DNA of 64,000 bases from Prochlorococcus sp. MIT 1223. Its GTDB lineage: Bacteria; Cyanobacteriota; Cyanobacteriia; PCC-6307; Cyanobiaceae. The position numbers were made by a program, and so were the translations under genes. How positions within the stretch are numbered: the first letter of the stretch is position 1; every line of letters starts with the position of its first letter. Shown here in pieces: positions 51,056-61,702 of this stretch. Under the pieces are notes generated by a model, which did not search any database, was not told the origin of the DNA, and saw only the letters and a program-made list of their open reading frames with translations. The DNA is taken from contig NZ_CP139303.1 of NCBI RefSeq assembly GCF_034092465.1, positions 1,206,865 through 1,270,864 on the forward strand. The letters run 5' to 3'.

Positions 51056-52791
51056 TTATTATTGCTAGAGTTCTCTAGATTGACTATTTCACCATTAAAA
51101 AAATTTGCTAGTTTCTCAGCATCATTTTCTTGCTTGACTTCATTTTTATTTAATTCTTTTTTTTCAGAAGAATTTGATTGATTAATCTGCTCTTTGATTA
51201 TATCAATATCTTTTTTAATATGATTTGTTTTTTGCAGAACTTGTTTGCCTTGAACGTTATTTTCTTTTTGTTTAATAGGTTCTTTTCTACCTTTGAAGAT
51301 TAACTTTCGTGGAGTTCCTATGGTTTCTTGAATAGCTTTTTCTATAAGAACTCTTCTACTTTCAATCATACTTATCCAATTGGAGGAAACACTTATTTCA
51401 GCATGCTCTTCAGTCAGTCTGACTAAAGTAGCTTGTTGTGATAAAAGCATTTTCGTGGATGGAAGCTCAAGCGCAGCTAGTACTTGTTGCCATAATTCTG
51501 AAAGTTGATTACTTTGCTTATTTATATCAACTTTTATATCCTCTTCTTTTGGAGTAATTTCCTCTAGATTTCTTGATGTAGTTATCTCTTCTTGTTTATT
51601 AACTTCCTCTCTTGTCTTGTTTTTTTGATTAAAGGATAGATTATTAACAATTTGATTTTTACCAATTAATTCAACTTTATTATTTTCTATGATACTAGGC
51701 TTTGAAAGCAGACTAAGTAGAAGAACTTCTAGCCAAAGTCTTGGCTGTAGACTTTGCCTTAATTGATGTTCACTTCCTTTTAATTTATATTGCCATTCTA
51801 AAATACTTTCTAACTCTATTTTCTTTGTAATCTCTTCAAGCTTCTTCTCAGAATCTTTTGATAGGTTACATAACTTACTTTCATTGGGAGCGACAGATTT
51901 AATTACTAAGTCTCTGAGGACAGAAGCAAAACCTTGAAGAATAGAGATTGGCTCTCTTCCTAAATCTAGTAAATCTCTGCAAATTGTTAATGTTGAAACT
52001 GGGTTTGAATCTACTAGGGAATTAACTAATTTTAGTAGTTCATTCTCAGGTATTACTCCCAATAATTCACAAACAGAATCTAATGTAATTGGCGGAGGTA
52101 TAAGGCTTAATTGATCAAGCATGCTTTCTGCGTCTCTTAGCCCTCCTTGTGCATGCTTCGCAATCATTTCTAATGCTCCACTTTCAATAGATATTTGTTC
52201 TTCTGAAGCAATGAATCCTAAATGCTTGATTAATTCTTCTAATGAGATTCTACGGAAATCAAATCTTTGACATCTACTAAGAATCGTAGGCAAGACTCTT
52301 TGAGGATCAGTAGTTGCTAAAACAAAAACAACTTTGTTGGGAGGTTCTTCTAGTGTTTTTAATAGCGCATTAAATGCAGCTGTTGAGAGCATATGGCATT
52401 CATCTATTACATAAACCTTCCAGCGCGCTTGAACTGGGGCAAATTGCGCTTTTTCTATTAATTCACGGATATTATCTACACCTGTATTAGATGCGGCATC
52501 TATTTCTATTACATCTAGCGCGGATCCAATAGAAATTCCTTTACATAGTTCACAGGAATTACAAGGATCAACAGTAGCGCAATCTTGATTAATACAATTT
52601 AAAGATCGTGCAAGAATTCTTGCGCTTGATGTTTTTCCAGTTCCCCTTGGCCCGCTGAAAAGATATGCAGGTGCTATTCGACCAGTCTTAATTGCTTGTT
52701 GAAGAGTAAGTGCTATTGACTCTTGACCGATTAAGTCATTAAAGCTTTGAGGGCGGTATTTATGATGTAGTGGAACGTAGGCCTTGCTCAT
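51052..52791 (-). CDS. dnaX: DNA polymerase III gamma/tau subunit
   Basis: A 579-residue clamp-loader ATPase. Walker A GPRGTGKTSSARILA is near residue 47, the zinc module CINQDCATVDPCNSCELC near 66, VIDECHMLSTAAFNALLKTLEE near 129 and the arginine finger in ILSRCQRFDF near 168. After residue 380, the protein becomes a low-complexity Lys/Glu/Asn-rich linker, with an ordered block (LWQQVLAALELPSTKMLL) around 437. It builds the sliding-clamp loader. Confidence 0.95.
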   Translation of the reverse strand: MSKAYVPLHHKYRPQSFNDLIGQESIALTLQQAIKTGRIAPAYLFSGPRGTGKTSSARILARSLNCINQDCATVDPCNSCELCKGISIGSALDVIEIDAASNTGVDNIRELIEKAQFAPVQARWKVYVIDECHMLSTAAFNALLKTLEEPPNKVVFVLATTDPQRVLPTILSRCQRFDFRRISLEELIKHLGFIASEEQISIESGALEMIAKHAQGGLRDAESMLDQLSLIPPPITLDSVCELLGVIPENELLKLVNSLVDSNPVSTLTICRDLLDLGREPISILQGFASVLRDLVIKSVAPNESKLCNLSKDSEKKLEEITKKIELESILEWQYKLKGSEHQLRQSLQPRLWLEVLLLSLLSKPSIIENNKVELIGKNQIVNNLSFNQKNKTREEVNKQEEITTSRNLEEITPKEEDIKVDINKQSNQLSELWQQVLAALELPSTKMLLSQQATLVRLTEEHAEISVSSNWISMIESRRVLIEKAIQETIGTPRKLIFKGRKEPIKQKENNVQGKQVLQKTNHIKKDIDIIKEQINQSNSSEKKELNKNEVKQENDAEKLANFFNGEIVNLENSSNNN

Positions 52792-52886
52792 GCATCATCA
52801 CGAAGATCTAGAGGATACTCATTGATGAGTTGAAAATTCTTTCAGAATTGAATGAATTATTTTTTTAGATTAATAGCTTTAAAGAT

Positions 52887-54248
52887 TTAAGCTCTAGCTT
52901 GTTCTTTTATTTTCTTATTTGAAGTTAGAGGCAGTACTTTCCCTCCGGTCAGCTCATCAACCATTTCTTTTGTAATAGTAAAGTTTTTAATGTCTTTTTG
53001 AGATGGGAGTTTGTACATCAGATCTAGCATTAAATCCTCAACTATTCCTCTTAAGGCTCTTGCACCAGTCTTGCGACGAAACGCTTCCTTAGCAATTGCT
53101 TCTACGGCTTTTTTGTCAAACTCTAGTTGGACATTATCCATACTTAGTAAAGTCTTAAATTGCTTGACTACAGCATCTCGTGGCTCAGTAAGAATTGATT
53201 CGAGTGCTTGACTGTCAAGTGGTTCTAGAACAGCTGTTACTGGCATTCTTCCAATGAATTCAGGGATAAGTCCGTAACGAACAAGATCATCTGGTTCAAG
53301 TTGCTTGAGGACTTCATTGTCTTTTATATCTCTATTTAATCTTGGTACGCCATCATTGCTATTTGGCATAAAGCCAATTGAATTTCTGCCTAGCCTTTTT
53401 TGAACTACATCTTCTAGGCCTACAAATGCTCCCCCGCAAATAAATAAGATCTGACTAGTGTCTATTTGAATGCATTCGCTATAAGGGTGTTTTCGGCCTC
53501 CTTGTGGTGGAACATTTGCTACTGTCCCTTCGAGCATTTTGAGCAGGGCCTGCTGAACACCTTCGCCAGAAACATCCCTTGTAATTGAAGGATTTTCGCT
53601 TTTACGAGCTATTTTATCTATTTCATCGATATATATAATTCCTCTTTGAGCAACTTCAACATCCATATTTGATTTCTGCATGAGTCGCAGAAGAATATTT
53701 TCTACGTCTTCTCCTACATAACCTGCTTCTGTAAGTGTGGTTGCATCTGCCACAGCGAAAGGAACATCAAGCAATTCAGCAAGAGTTTGGGCAAGAAGTG
53801 TTTTTCCACTACCTGTAGGCCCTATTAAAAGAATGTTGGATTTATGAAGCTTAGTAGAAGTTAATTCGGTCTCTCCTTTCCCATCTCCTTTCCAGGCAAG
53901 TCTTTTGTAATGGTTATAGACCGCAACGGAAAGTATTTTTTTAGCTTCTTCTTGCCCAACAACTTGTTCGTCAAGAAAAGATTTGATTTTGATTGGTTTG
54001 GGGATGGAAGCAAGCGTAGGTGCAGGTTTTTTGGGAGCACTTTCAGCATTGACAGAAGATTTACGGCTTTGCTCGGATCCTTGTCTAGGATTTCCTTCAC
54101 TATCTAAAAGTTCTTCTTCAAGAATTTCATTACAAAGGTCTATGCATTCATCGCATATATAAACACCAGGTCCAGCAATTAGTTTTCTTACTTGATCTTG
54201 CGCTTTCCCACAAAAGGAGCACTTTAGATGGGCGTCAAATTTTGCCAT
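52887..54248 (-). CDS. clpX: ATP-dependent Clp protease ATP-binding subunit ClpX
   Basis: A 453-residue AAA+ unfoldase. The N-terminal C4 zinc finger ([19 protein letters not shown]) binds substrates and adaptors. Walker [15 protein letters not shown] is near residue 140, Walker [15 protein letters not shown] near 209, and the ClpP-docking IGF loop is in NSIGFMPNS. It unfolds proteins and feeds them to ClpP, encoded just upstream (111-bp gap). Confidence 0.97.
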   Translation of the reverse strand: MAKFDAHLKCSFCGKAQDQVRKLIAGPGVYICDECIDLCNEILEEELLDSEGNPRQGSEQSRKSSVNAESAPKKPAPTLASIPKPIKIKSFLDEQVVGQEEAKKILSVAVYNHYKRLAWKGDGKGETELTSTKLHKSNILLIGPTGSGKTLLAQTLAELLDVPFAVADATTLTEAGYVGEDVENILLRLMQKSNMDVEVAQRGIIYIDEIDKIARKSENPSITRDVSGEGVQQALLKMLEGTVANVPPQGGRKHPYSECIQIDTSQILFICGGAFVGLEDVVQKRLGRNSIGFMPNSNDGVPRLNRDIKDNEVLKQLEPDDLVRYGLIPEFIGRMPVTAVLEPLDSQALESILTEPRDAVVKQFKTLLSMDNVQLEFDKKAVEAIAKEAFRRKTGARALRGIVEDLMLDLMYKLPSQKDIKNFTITKEMVDELTGGKVLPLTSNKKIKEQARA

Positions 54249-54359
54249 CGAGCTCTGAGCAATTAGTGAAATTGGGTTTGATTGACAGATGTTTGTCAGA
54301 CGTAACTAATAGGATTGTTTAATTAAGGCTGAGAGTCATCATTCCTTAATAATTACCTG

Positions 54360-55010
54360 CTAGTTCAGACTGGTTACCACTTTGTCTATCAGGCCGTATT
54401 CAACCGCTTCTTGAGGAGAAAGGAAGTGGTCACGATCAGTGTCTTCGGTAATTTTCTCAATTGGCTGTCCAGTATGCTCTGATAGCAATGTATTTAGGGT
54501 TTCTTTAAGAAAAAGAATTTCTTTTGCTTGTATCTCGATTTCAACAGCTTGACCTTGAGCGCCTCCTAACGGCTGATGAATCATTATTCGAGAATTAGGA
54601 AGAGCTAATCTTTTACCTTTTGCTCCTCCTGATAGGAGAAAAGCACCCATGCTTGCAGCAAGTCCGTAACAGATCGTCACTACATCAGGTGCGACTTGTT
54701 GAATCGTGTCATAAATAGCCAAGCCTGCCGTTACTGATCCTCCAGGGGAATTGATATATAACTGAATATCTTTTTCAGGATCTTCTGCTTCAAGAAAAAG
54801 CATTTGAGCTACTAATGAGTCAGATACCTGGTCATTTACATCAGTACCTAAAAAAACAATTCTCTCTCTTAGAAGTCTTGAGTAAATATCAAAGGCTCTA
54901 TCCCCTCTTCCAGATTGTTCAATTACTGTTGGTAATGCATTAAGAGAGGAATTAGGGTAATAGCCTTCCCATTTGTTTTGGATTGGGTGATGGCTTCTGG
55001 AATTGTTCAC
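54360..55010 (-). CDS. clpP: ATP-dependent Clp protease proteolytic subunit
   Basis: A 216-residue serine peptidase. The catalytic serine is in [12 protein letters not shown] near residue 116 and the histidine in [13 protein letters not shown] near 140, with [15 protein letters not shown] near 89. The gene pairs with clpX downstream and tig upstream. Picocyanobacteria carry several clpP paralogues; the one linked to tig and clpX is the ClpX partner. The start is GTG at 55010, giving a short N-terminal propeptide-like stretch. Confidence 0.95.
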   Translation of the reverse strand: MNNSRSHHPIQNKWEGYYPNSSLNALPTVIEQSGRGDRAFDIYSRLLRERIVFLGTDVNDQVSDSLVAQMLFLEAEDPEKDIQLYINSPGGSVTAGLAIYDTIQQVAPDVVTICYGLAASMGAFLLSGGAKGKRLALPNSRIMIHQPLGGAQGQAVEIEIQAKEILFLKETLNTLLSEHTGQPIEKITEDTDRDHFLSPQEAVEYGLIDKVVTSLN

Positions 55011-55046
55011 GCGAATCTATTTCCTTTAATACTAATTTAGTAAAAC

Positions 55047-56456
55047 TTAGCCTTTATCAGAGATTTTATTGCTTTTTTTTTGAGTTTTCCCTTTTGATTC
55101 CTTGGTTTTGGATTCATTTTGTTTAGTTTTTACTTTTTTTTCAGGGCTTTTTTCTATGACTGTGTTGTTTTCCTCAAGCCATTGTAAAAGCTTGTCTTGC
55201 ATAAGTTCGTCAGAGACCACTTGCTTAAGCTTTGATTGATCAATATTCTTTTCTTCAGATAGCGTAGCTTGTAACTCTTTTAATCTTGTCTCAATATCTT
55301 TTTCATTAATTTCGATATTCTCTGCTTTTGAAAGTGCATTTAGAGCAAGATTTTTTCTAAGATTATCTTCTGCTTCTTGACGTGAAGATTTCATAAGTGA
55401 CTCAACTAATTCAGGTGTAAAAATAGATTTAACGTCAATACCTTGCTGTGAGAAATTTCTTGCAGTTTGCTCAATAATGTTTCTTACTTCTATCTCAATC
55501 ATAGTGTTTGGAATCTCTACTACTAGCTCTTTAACAAGAGCATTCAGAAGAGATTCTTGCCTTGCTTTAACTTGTCCTCTCTTTGCTTCTTCTTTAAGTC
55601 TTTTTTCAAGGTCTGCTCTTAATTCACTCATATTATCTTTATCACTTGTCTGTTTAGCAAATTCATCATCAAGCTTAGGCAACTCCCTAGTTTTTAAATC
55701 CTTTAGATTTAAATTGAAGTTCGCTTTTTTACCCTTTGACTCTTCTTGATGATAGTCATCTGGGAACTGACATTTTAATATCTTTTCCTCATTAACATTC
55801 ATTCCAATAATTCCTTCAATAAAGCCAGGAATCATACGCCCATCTTCTAATTCCAAATCCATCGAATCTGCGCTTCCACCTTCTATAACGGAACCATCTT
55901 CATAATGTCCTTTGAAACTAACAACAGCAACATCTCCCATTTTTGCAGCTCTTTTTTCTACAGGTACTAAGGTTGCAAGTTCTTTTCTAGATTGTTCAAT
56001 CAATTCATCTATTTTATTTGGGTCGTAAATAACTTTCTCAGCTTCAGCTTTAAGACCTTTGGTTGATTTAAGAGTTGGTTCAGGGGCAATATCAGTCTCC
56101 AATGTGATTTTCAAATCCTTATCAGGATTGAAATTATCCAATAAAGTTTCAAATCCATCTTTTAATTCTGGCTCACAAAGAGGTTCTAGTGACTCTTGTT
56201 CAATTGCTTTTTCCCAGGATTTTTGTAAAAGAGATTCTAGTGCTGATGCTTTAATTCTAGCGACACCAAACTGTTGAAGAATTACAGCCCTAGGGACTTT
56301 CCCTTTTCTAAATCCAGGCAAATTCGCTGTTCGACATAATCGTGACACTGCTTCTTCGTAGCTGTTTTTGCATCGTTCTGATGAAACTTCTAGCTCTACA
56401 GCTATGCGACTACCAGGGATAGCGCTGGTTTTTACTTTTAAATCGTTTGAGCTCAT
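55047..56456 (-). CDS. tig: Trigger factor
   Basis: A 469-residue ribosome-associated chaperone. The ribosome-binding signature GFRKGKVPRAVILQQFG is near residue 49, the FKBP-like domain contains VVSFKGHYEDGS and RMIPGFIEGIIGM, and the C-terminal substrate-binding arms follow. The last ~35 residues are a lysine-rich low-complexity tail (SPEKKVKTKQNESKTKESK and on) which E. coli trigger factor lacks. The gene leads the tig-clpP-clpX series. Confidence 0.95.
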   Translation of the reverse strand: MSSNDLKVKTSAIPGSRIAVELEVSSERCKNSYEEAVSRLCRTANLPGFRKGKVPRAVILQQFGVARIKASALESLLQKSWEKAIEQESLEPLCEPELKDGFETLLDNFNPDKDLKITLETDIAPEPTLKSTKGLKAEAEKVIYDPNKIDELIEQSRKELATLVPVEKRAAKMGDVAVVSFKGHYEDGSVIEGGSADSMDLELEDGRMIPGFIEGIIGMNVNEEKILKCQFPDDYHQEESKGKKANFNLNLKDLKTRELPKLDDEFAKQTSDKDNMSELRADLEKRLKEEAKRGQVKARQESLLNALVKELVVEIPNTMIEIEVRNIIEQTARNFSQQGIDVKSIFTPELVESLMKSSRQEAEDNLRKNLALNALSKAENIEINEKDIETRLKELQATLSEEKNIDQSKLKQVVSDELMQDKLLQWLEENNTVIEKSPEKKVKTKQNESKTKESKGKTQKKSNKISDKG

Positions 56457-56518
56457 GGTTAAATCTCTAAGTCAAATACCTTAAGTAACTGTCAGGTCAA
56501 CTTTATAAAGCTAATGTG

Positions 56519-56537
56519 TTTTGAAAGGTTTTCAAAA
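56519..56537. repeat. Palindrome between tig and asd
   Basis: TTTTGAAA-GGT-TTTCAAAA has perfect 8-bp arms and a 3-base spacer, in the 164-bp gap between the divergent tig and asd. It is a candidate operator for one or both genes; no known regulator is implied. Confidence 0.35.
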
Positions 56538-56620
56538 TCTGCATTTATTAATTTCTTTCTTCAAACACAGCAATAGCTTCAATTCAATAACTCATTTTGT
56601 CCTGAATCTCATTAAAAAGT

Positions 56621-57652
56621 TTGGAACCTCATTCAATTTTTCCTGATCGCCCTTTAAAAATCGCAATACTTGGATCAAGTGGTGCGGTTGGTCAAGAGCT
56701 GCTTCAAATATTATCCGAACGCCTTTTCCCTATACAGGAAATTCGTTTATTGGCTTCTCCACGTTCTGCTGGCCGAACTCAAATCTGGCAAGGTAAAGCC
56801 ATTACTGTTCAAGAGGTAACCAGAGATGCATTTGAAGGAGTTGATTTGGTTTTAGCCTCTGCAGGAGGATCTGTATCTAGAGAATGGCGTGAGGTAATTA
56901 AGGCTGCTGGTGCATTGTTAATTGATAATTCCAGTGCTTTTAGAATGGAGAATGATGTTCCTTTAATTGTTCCTGAAGTTAACCCTCATTCTGTTAATGA
57001 CCATCATGGAGTAATTGCAAACCCTAATTGCACGACTATCTTATTGTCTTTGGTTTTAGGCCCTCTTGCAGCTCAATTTCCGATTAAGCGAGTAGTGGTT
57101 TCAACTTATCAATCCGCGAGTGGAGCTGGTGCATTGGCTATGGAAGAACTTAAAGAGTTGAGTCAGCAGGTTTTAAATGGTCAAAAACCTAAAAGCTCAG
57201 TTTTACCTAATTCCTTAGCTTTCAATTTATTCCTGCACAATTCTCCTATCCAAGAAAACAAATATTGTGAAGAGGAGATGAAGATGATTAATGAAACAAG
57301 AAAGATCTTAGAATTACCAAAATTAAATTTTACTGCTACTTGCGTTCGAGTGCCTGTATTAAGAGCTCATTCTGAAGCGGTAAATATTGAATTTGAAGAT
57401 CATTTTGATCTCAATAAGTCAATTAAGATTTTAGAAGATGCCCCTGGGATTGAAGTGACTCAAGATTTCGTAAATAATCGTTTCCCTATGCCTACAGATG
57501 TCACAGGCAAAGATCTAGTCTCAGTTGGGAGAATCAGAAAGGATATTAGTAATAATAAAGCGCTTGAATTATGGCTTTGTGGAGATCAAATTCGGAAAGG
57601 AGCTGCATTAAATGCAATACAAATAGCTGAATTATTGCTTCCTAAATTATGA
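56621..57652 (+). CDS. asd: Aspartate-semialdehyde dehydrogenase
   Basis: A 343-residue enzyme with NADP-binding [18 protein letters not shown] near residue 14 and the catalytic cysteine in [12 protein letters not shown] near 138, plus conserved [16 protein letters not shown] near 242. It reduces aspartyl phosphate to aspartate semialdehyde for lysine, threonine and methionine. The start is TTG at 56621: it is the only start codon between the in-frame TGA at 56603 and the conserved N-terminus. Its TGA overlaps the dapA ATG. Confidence 0.95.
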   Translation: MEPHSIFPDRPLKIAILGSSGAVGQELLQILSERLFPIQEIRLLASPRSAGRTQIWQGKAITVQEVTRDAFEGVDLVLASAGGSVSREWREVIKAAGALLIDNSSAFRMENDVPLIVPEVNPHSVNDHHGVIANPNCTTILLSLVLGPLAAQFPIKRVVVSTYQSASGAGALAMEELKELSQQVLNGQKPKSSVLPNSLAFNLFLHNSPIQENKYCEEEMKMINETRKILELPKLNFTATCVRVPVLRAHSEAVNIEFEDHFDLNKSIKILEDAPGIEVTQDFVNNRFPMPTDVTGKDLVSVGRIRKDISNNKALELWLCGDQIRKGAALNAIQIAELLLPKL

Positions 57653-58551
57653 CTAGTTCTTATCAAGACTCTTCTGTTCCATTTGGAAGGTTATTAACTG
57701 CAATGGTTACTCCCTTTAATGATAGTGGTGATGTAGATGTAGACCAGGCTGCAAATCTTGCAAGACATTTAGTGCATCAAGGTTCAGACGGAATTGTTGT
57801 TTGTGGCACGACAGGAGAATCTCCCACGTTAAGTTGGAAGGAACAGAATTTAATGCTTCGAACTGTTAGGGAAGCAGTTAGCGGAGATGTCAAAGTCCTT
57901 GCTGGAACTGGAAGCAATAGTACTGCTGAAGCAATATTGGCGACTAAAGAAGCTGAGGCTGCAGGAGCAGATGGTGCTTTAGTCGTAGCTCCTTATTACA
58001 ACAAGCCTCCTCAAGAAGGCCTTGAAGCTCATTTTCGCTCAATTGCTTCAGCTGCTCCATCTTTGCCTTTGATGCTTTACAACATTCCAGCTCGTACAGG
58101 ATGCTCTATTTCCCCAATCACTGTAAAACGATTGATGGATTGTTCGAACATTGTTAGTTTTAAAGCTGCTAGTGGATCTGTAGAAGAAGTTACTCAATTA
58201 AGAACTTTTTGTGGTTCTCAATTATCTGTTTATAGCGGCGATGATGGCCTCTTATTACCAATGCTTGCAGTGGGTGCAGTCGGAGTTGTTAGTGTCGCTA
58301 GTCATTTGGTTGGGAGTCGCATAAAAGCGATGATTGAGGCTTATCTCAGTGGGCAATGTAAGCTAGCAGTTAGTTATCACGAGCAATTGCAGCCACTATT
58401 TAAGGCTCTCTTTGCTACGACAAATCCGATCCCTGTTAAAGCAGCTCTTGAATTAACTGGTTGGCAAGTGGGTTCTCCTCGTAGTCCGTTACTTCCGCTC
58501 AACCTTGAAATGAAAGAAGAATTGTTCCACATTCTTGAAGCTTTGCCTTGA
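57649..58551 (+). CDS. dapA: 4-hydroxy-tetrahydrodipicolinate synthase
   Basis: A 300-residue TIM-barrel aldolase. [12 protein letters not shown] is near residue 52, the tyrosine [11 protein letters not shown] near 143, and the Schiff-base lysine in IVSFKAASG near 172. It condenses aspartate semialdehyde and pyruvate, the first committed lysine step. The ATGA overlap with asd places two successive steps of the pathway in one transcript. Confidence 0.97.
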   Translation: MTSSYQDSSVPFGRLLTAMVTPFNDSGDVDVDQAANLARHLVHQGSDGIVVCGTTGESPTLSWKEQNLMLRTVREAVSGDVKVLAGTGSNSTAEAILATKEAEAAGADGALVVAPYYNKPPQEGLEAHFRSIASAAPSLPLMLYNIPARTGCSISPITVKRLMDCSNIVSFKAASGSVEEVTQLRTFCGSQLSVYSGDDGLLLPMLAVGAVGVVSVASHLVGSRIKAMIEAYLSGQCKLAVSYHEQLQPLFKALFATTNPIPVKAALELTGWQVGSPRSPLLPLNLEMKEELFHILEALP

Positions 58552-58641
58552 AATCTATTTTTTCAAGTTCTTCTAAAGTTGTCTTGACTGCCTGATCGGT
58601 TTTTAACACACCAAGTTTGTTTCTTTTATACTTTTTCCCTC

Positions 58642-60630
58642 ATGACTTCTAGTTCAATCAATTCAAATACTTCATCAGTTCAATCAAATGGAATTCGCAA
58701 ATCAAAAGACCCTTGTTTAAGAATTATTCCACTGGGTGGTTTAGGTGAAATTGGAAAGAACACATGTGTTTTTGAGTATGGCGATGACATTATGATTGTT
58801 GACGCTGGTTTAGCTTTCCCTACTGATGGAATGCATGGTGTCAATGTTGTCATGCCTGATACCACTTATTTACGTGAAAATCAAAAACGAATTAGGGGAA
58901 TGGTTGTGACTCATGGTCATGAAGATCATATTGGCGGTATTTCTCATCATTTAAAAAATTTCAATATTCCAATTATTTATGGCCCTCCTTTGGCAATGGC
59001 AATGTTAAAAGGAAAAATGGAAGAAGCTGGAGTTGCCGATAGATCTACAATTCAGACTATGGGCCCACGAGATGTTGTAAAAGTTGGCCAGCATTTTTCC
59101 GTTGAATTTATAAGAAATACACATTCCATTTCTGATAGCTTTTCTTTCGCAATTACTACACCTGTCGGAGTAGTTTTCTTCACCGGTGACTTTAAATTTG
59201 ACCATACTCCTCCTGATGGGGAGCCAAGTGATCTATCTAGAATGGCTTATTACGGAGATAAAGGAGTTCTTTGTCTGCTGTCTGATTCTACAAATTCAGA
59301 GGTTTCGGGATTCACACCCTCGGAGTATTCCGTATTCCCTAATCTCGACCGTTATATAGCCACAGCTCAAGGAAGAGTAATGCTTACAACCTTTGCAAGT
59401 TCTACTCATCGGGTGGCAATGATTATCGAGCTTGCAATGAAGAATGGACGCAAAGTTGGATTATTAGGACGTTCAATGTTGAATGTTGTAGGTAAATGTA
59501 GAGAGTTGGGCTATATGCGTTGTCCTGATGATTTGTTCTTTCCTATTAGGCATATCAGAGATTTACCAGATCGCGAAACTTTACTCTTAATGACAGGTAG
59601 CCAGGGTGAACATATGGCAGCTTTAAGTAGGATTTCCAGAGGGGAACATCAACACGTTCAATTAAAAACAACCGATACTGTTATTTTCTCTGCTAGCCCT
59701 ATTCCTGGAAATACTATTTCAGTTAGTCATACAATTGATAGATTAATTCGTCTCGGAGCAAAGGTTATTTACGGCAAGGAGCATGGCATACATGTTTCAG
59801 GTCATGGTTGCCAGGAAGACCAAAAGTGGATGCTTGGTTTAATAAAACCTAAGTTTTTCATCCCTGTACATGGTGAATACAGAATGCAAGTGCTACATGG
59901 TAAAACAGCAGTGTCTATGGGTGTACCTCCAGAAAATGTACATGTTATGCAAAATGGGGATGTTGCTGAATTGCGACCAGAGTCTTTAATTCAGGCTCAA
60001 CCTGTCAAATCAGGCGTTGAGTTACTTGATGGATCAAGAACTGGCATTGTTGATGACAAAGTGTTGAATGAGCGTCAAAAACTTGCAGAAGAAGGCTTAG
60101 CTACTGTCCTGGCGGCAGTTAGCACAGACGGAGTAATGGTTGCTCCTCCTAGAGTTAATCTTCGTGGAATTATTACTAATTTAGATGCTAAAACCATGTC
60201 TTTATGGACTGAAAGAGAAATTGCTTGGGTACTTGAGAATCGATGGAAGCAATTAACCATTCAAAGCGAAGGTAAATCAGTGGAAGTTGATTGGATTGGA
60301 TTACAGAGAGAAATTGAATCAGGATTAGGAAGAAGAATGAGAAGAGAACTACAAGTAGAACCTTTGATTTTATGCCTAGTTCAGCCTGCCCCTGCGGGAA
60401 CTCGTGCTTATAAGCCAGCTCTTGAAGATAAGGACTTGCCAGTGAATAATTCAGCCCAATCTAAAGTCCAAATGAACTCTCAAAAGAGTGGTTCTTCTCC
60501 TAAGAGATTAGATACTTCAACTCAAAGTTCTTCAGAATCAAATCCATCTGAAGTATCAGTAAAAGAAGAGAGTAAGACTGATGGACCTCAAGGAAGAACA
60601 AGGAGAAGACGTTCAGCAGTTACTTCATAA
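58642..60630 (+). CDS. rnj: Ribonuclease J
   Basis: A 662-residue metallo-beta-lactamase-fold RNase. The metal-binding HGHEDHIGG is at residues 91-99, the beta-CASP RNA-binding part contains FASSTHRVAMII and SASPIPGN, and the third motif is in PVHGEYRMQVLHG. It combines endo- and 5'-exonuclease activity in RNA turnover. The last ~60 residues form a Ser/Pro/Gln-rich linker, ending with the arginine cluster GRTRRRRSAV. It lies 90 bp after dapA on the same strand. Confidence 0.95.
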   Translation: MTSSSINSNTSSVQSNGIRKSKDPCLRIIPLGGLGEIGKNTCVFEYGDDIMIVDAGLAFPTDGMHGVNVVMPDTTYLRENQKRIRGMVVTHGHEDHIGGISHHLKNFNIPIIYGPPLAMAMLKGKMEEAGVADRSTIQTMGPRDVVKVGQHFSVEFIRNTHSISDSFSFAITTPVGVVFFTGDFKFDHTPPDGEPSDLSRMAYYGDKGVLCLLSDSTNSEVSGFTPSEYSVFPNLDRYIATAQGRVMLTTFASSTHRVAMIIELAMKNGRKVGLLGRSMLNVVGKCRELGYMRCPDDLFFPIRHIRDLPDRETLLLMTGSQGEHMAALSRISRGEHQHVQLKTTDTVIFSASPIPGNTISVSHTIDRLIRLGAKVIYGKEHGIHVSGHGCQEDQKWMLGLIKPKFFIPVHGEYRMQVLHGKTAVSMGVPPENVHVMQNGDVAELRPESLIQAQPVKSGVELLDGSRTGIVDDKVLNERQKLAEEGLATVLAAVSTDGVMVAPPRVNLRGIITNLDAKTMSLWTEREIAWVLENRWKQLTIQSEGKSVEVDWIGLQREIESGLGRRMRRELQVEPLILCLVQPAPAGTRAYKPALEDKDLPVNNSAQSKVQMNSQKSGSSPKRLDTSTQSSSESNPSEVSVKEESKTDGPQGRTRRRRSAVTS

Positions 60631-60635
60631 TTAAA

Positions 60636-61667
60636 TTAACTCTTAGAAAGATATAGGTATTCTCTAGTCCAGCCAATTTTCCATCCTGTTTTTAGGTTTA
60701 TAGAACCAGGAGGCTTACTCCTACTAGTTTTATTAGCAATTTCTTCTAAGAGATTTGAAGATAAACCTGGAACTTGATGTTCTGATAGCCATAAAGCAAT
60801 AAGGGTTTGCCTTGAGTAATGAGGGATTGCGATTAGTTCCTGTCTACATAATCCCTTTGGATGTCGAATAGTCTTTAAAGCTAGTAATGCCAAACTACTT
60901 TGCGTTGCATGATAGTTAGATAATCGTTCAGCCAAGGCCGCAATTCTTGTTGAGCAACCTGTATAGAGCTCCTCAAGAATTGGCAGAATTTCATAACGAA
61001 TTTTATTACGACGAAAATTTAAGTTTGAATTTGATGGATCTACCCATATTGGTAAATCGAGCTGTTCACAAATTTTTATCGTTTCAGATCTATTGAAATT
61101 TAATAAAGGTCGAACTAATTGAATATCTTTTTGTAAAACTCTTTTCTCTCTCAGGCTGGTCAATCCTAATAAATCACTTCCTCTAGCAATATTTAAAATT
61201 AAAGTTTCGGCTCTATCACTTGCAGTATGACCGGTTAGAACGTGTAAACAACATTTTTTTGTAGGATCTTCAGAGATCATTAATGCTCGCTTAGTAAGAT
61301 TTTCATATCTCCATTCACGTGCTGCATTTTCCGTTTTAGTTGCTTTTGCTGTGGCACGATCACAAAAAAAAGGCAGCTTTTCTTTTTCGCACCAATCTTT
61401 TAATTCTTTTGCGATAGATGATGATTCCTGGTGCCATCCATGGTCGCCATGCCATACATTTAATTCCCATTTATGAAGTCTTTGCAAGTCAAGTAATAAC
61501 TTCACAAGGACCATTGAGTCTTGTCCTCCAGATACTGAAAGAAGAAGACAGGAACCTTTAGGAAGAAGATCTATGTCTTTTTCAAGTTTGTTGTGAAGGC
61601 GATGATGCCATGTTGTCCATGGCATTTGAATTTTTTGGTATCGAGACATTCTTATGGGGTTAATCAC
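60636..61667 (-). CDS. tilS: tRNA(Ile)-lysidine synthase
   Basis: A 343-residue PP-loop enzyme. The ATP loop LLLSVSGGQDSMVLVKLL is near residue 41, the following WELNVWHGDHGWH and TGHTASDRAETLILNIARGSDL segments match TilS, and the C-terminus is shorter than in E. coli. It adds lysine to C34 of the CAU-anticodon tRNA-Ile, so it reads AUA. The start is GTG at 61667 or ATG at 61649. It is divergent from ycf23 and convergent with rnj. Confidence 0.93.
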   Translation of the reverse strand: MINPIRMSRYQKIQMPWTTWHHRLHNKLEKDIDLLPKGSCLLLSVSGGQDSMVLVKLLLDLQRLHKWELNVWHGDHGWHQESSSIAKELKDWCEKEKLPFFCDRATAKATKTENAAREWRYENLTKRALMISEDPTKKCCLHVLTGHTASDRAETLILNIARGSDLLGLTSLREKRVLQKDIQLVRPLLNFNRSETIKICEQLDLPIWVDPSNSNLNFRRNKIRYEILPILEELYTGCSTRIAALAERLSNYHATQSSLALLALKTIRHPKGLCRQELIAIPHYSRQTLIALWLSEHQVPGLSSNLLEEIANKTSRSKPPGSINLKTGWKIGWTREYLYLSKS

Positions 61668-61702
61668 CCTTATTCCATTTTGTTAGTTTTTCGCCCTGAA
61701 GA

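Noticed and set aside
51157-51164. Run of eight A residues on the dnaX coding strand as a programmed frameshift site
   Set aside because: It lies near codon 543; shifting in either direction meets a stop within a few codons and would only trim about 30 residues, unlike the gamma product of E. coli.
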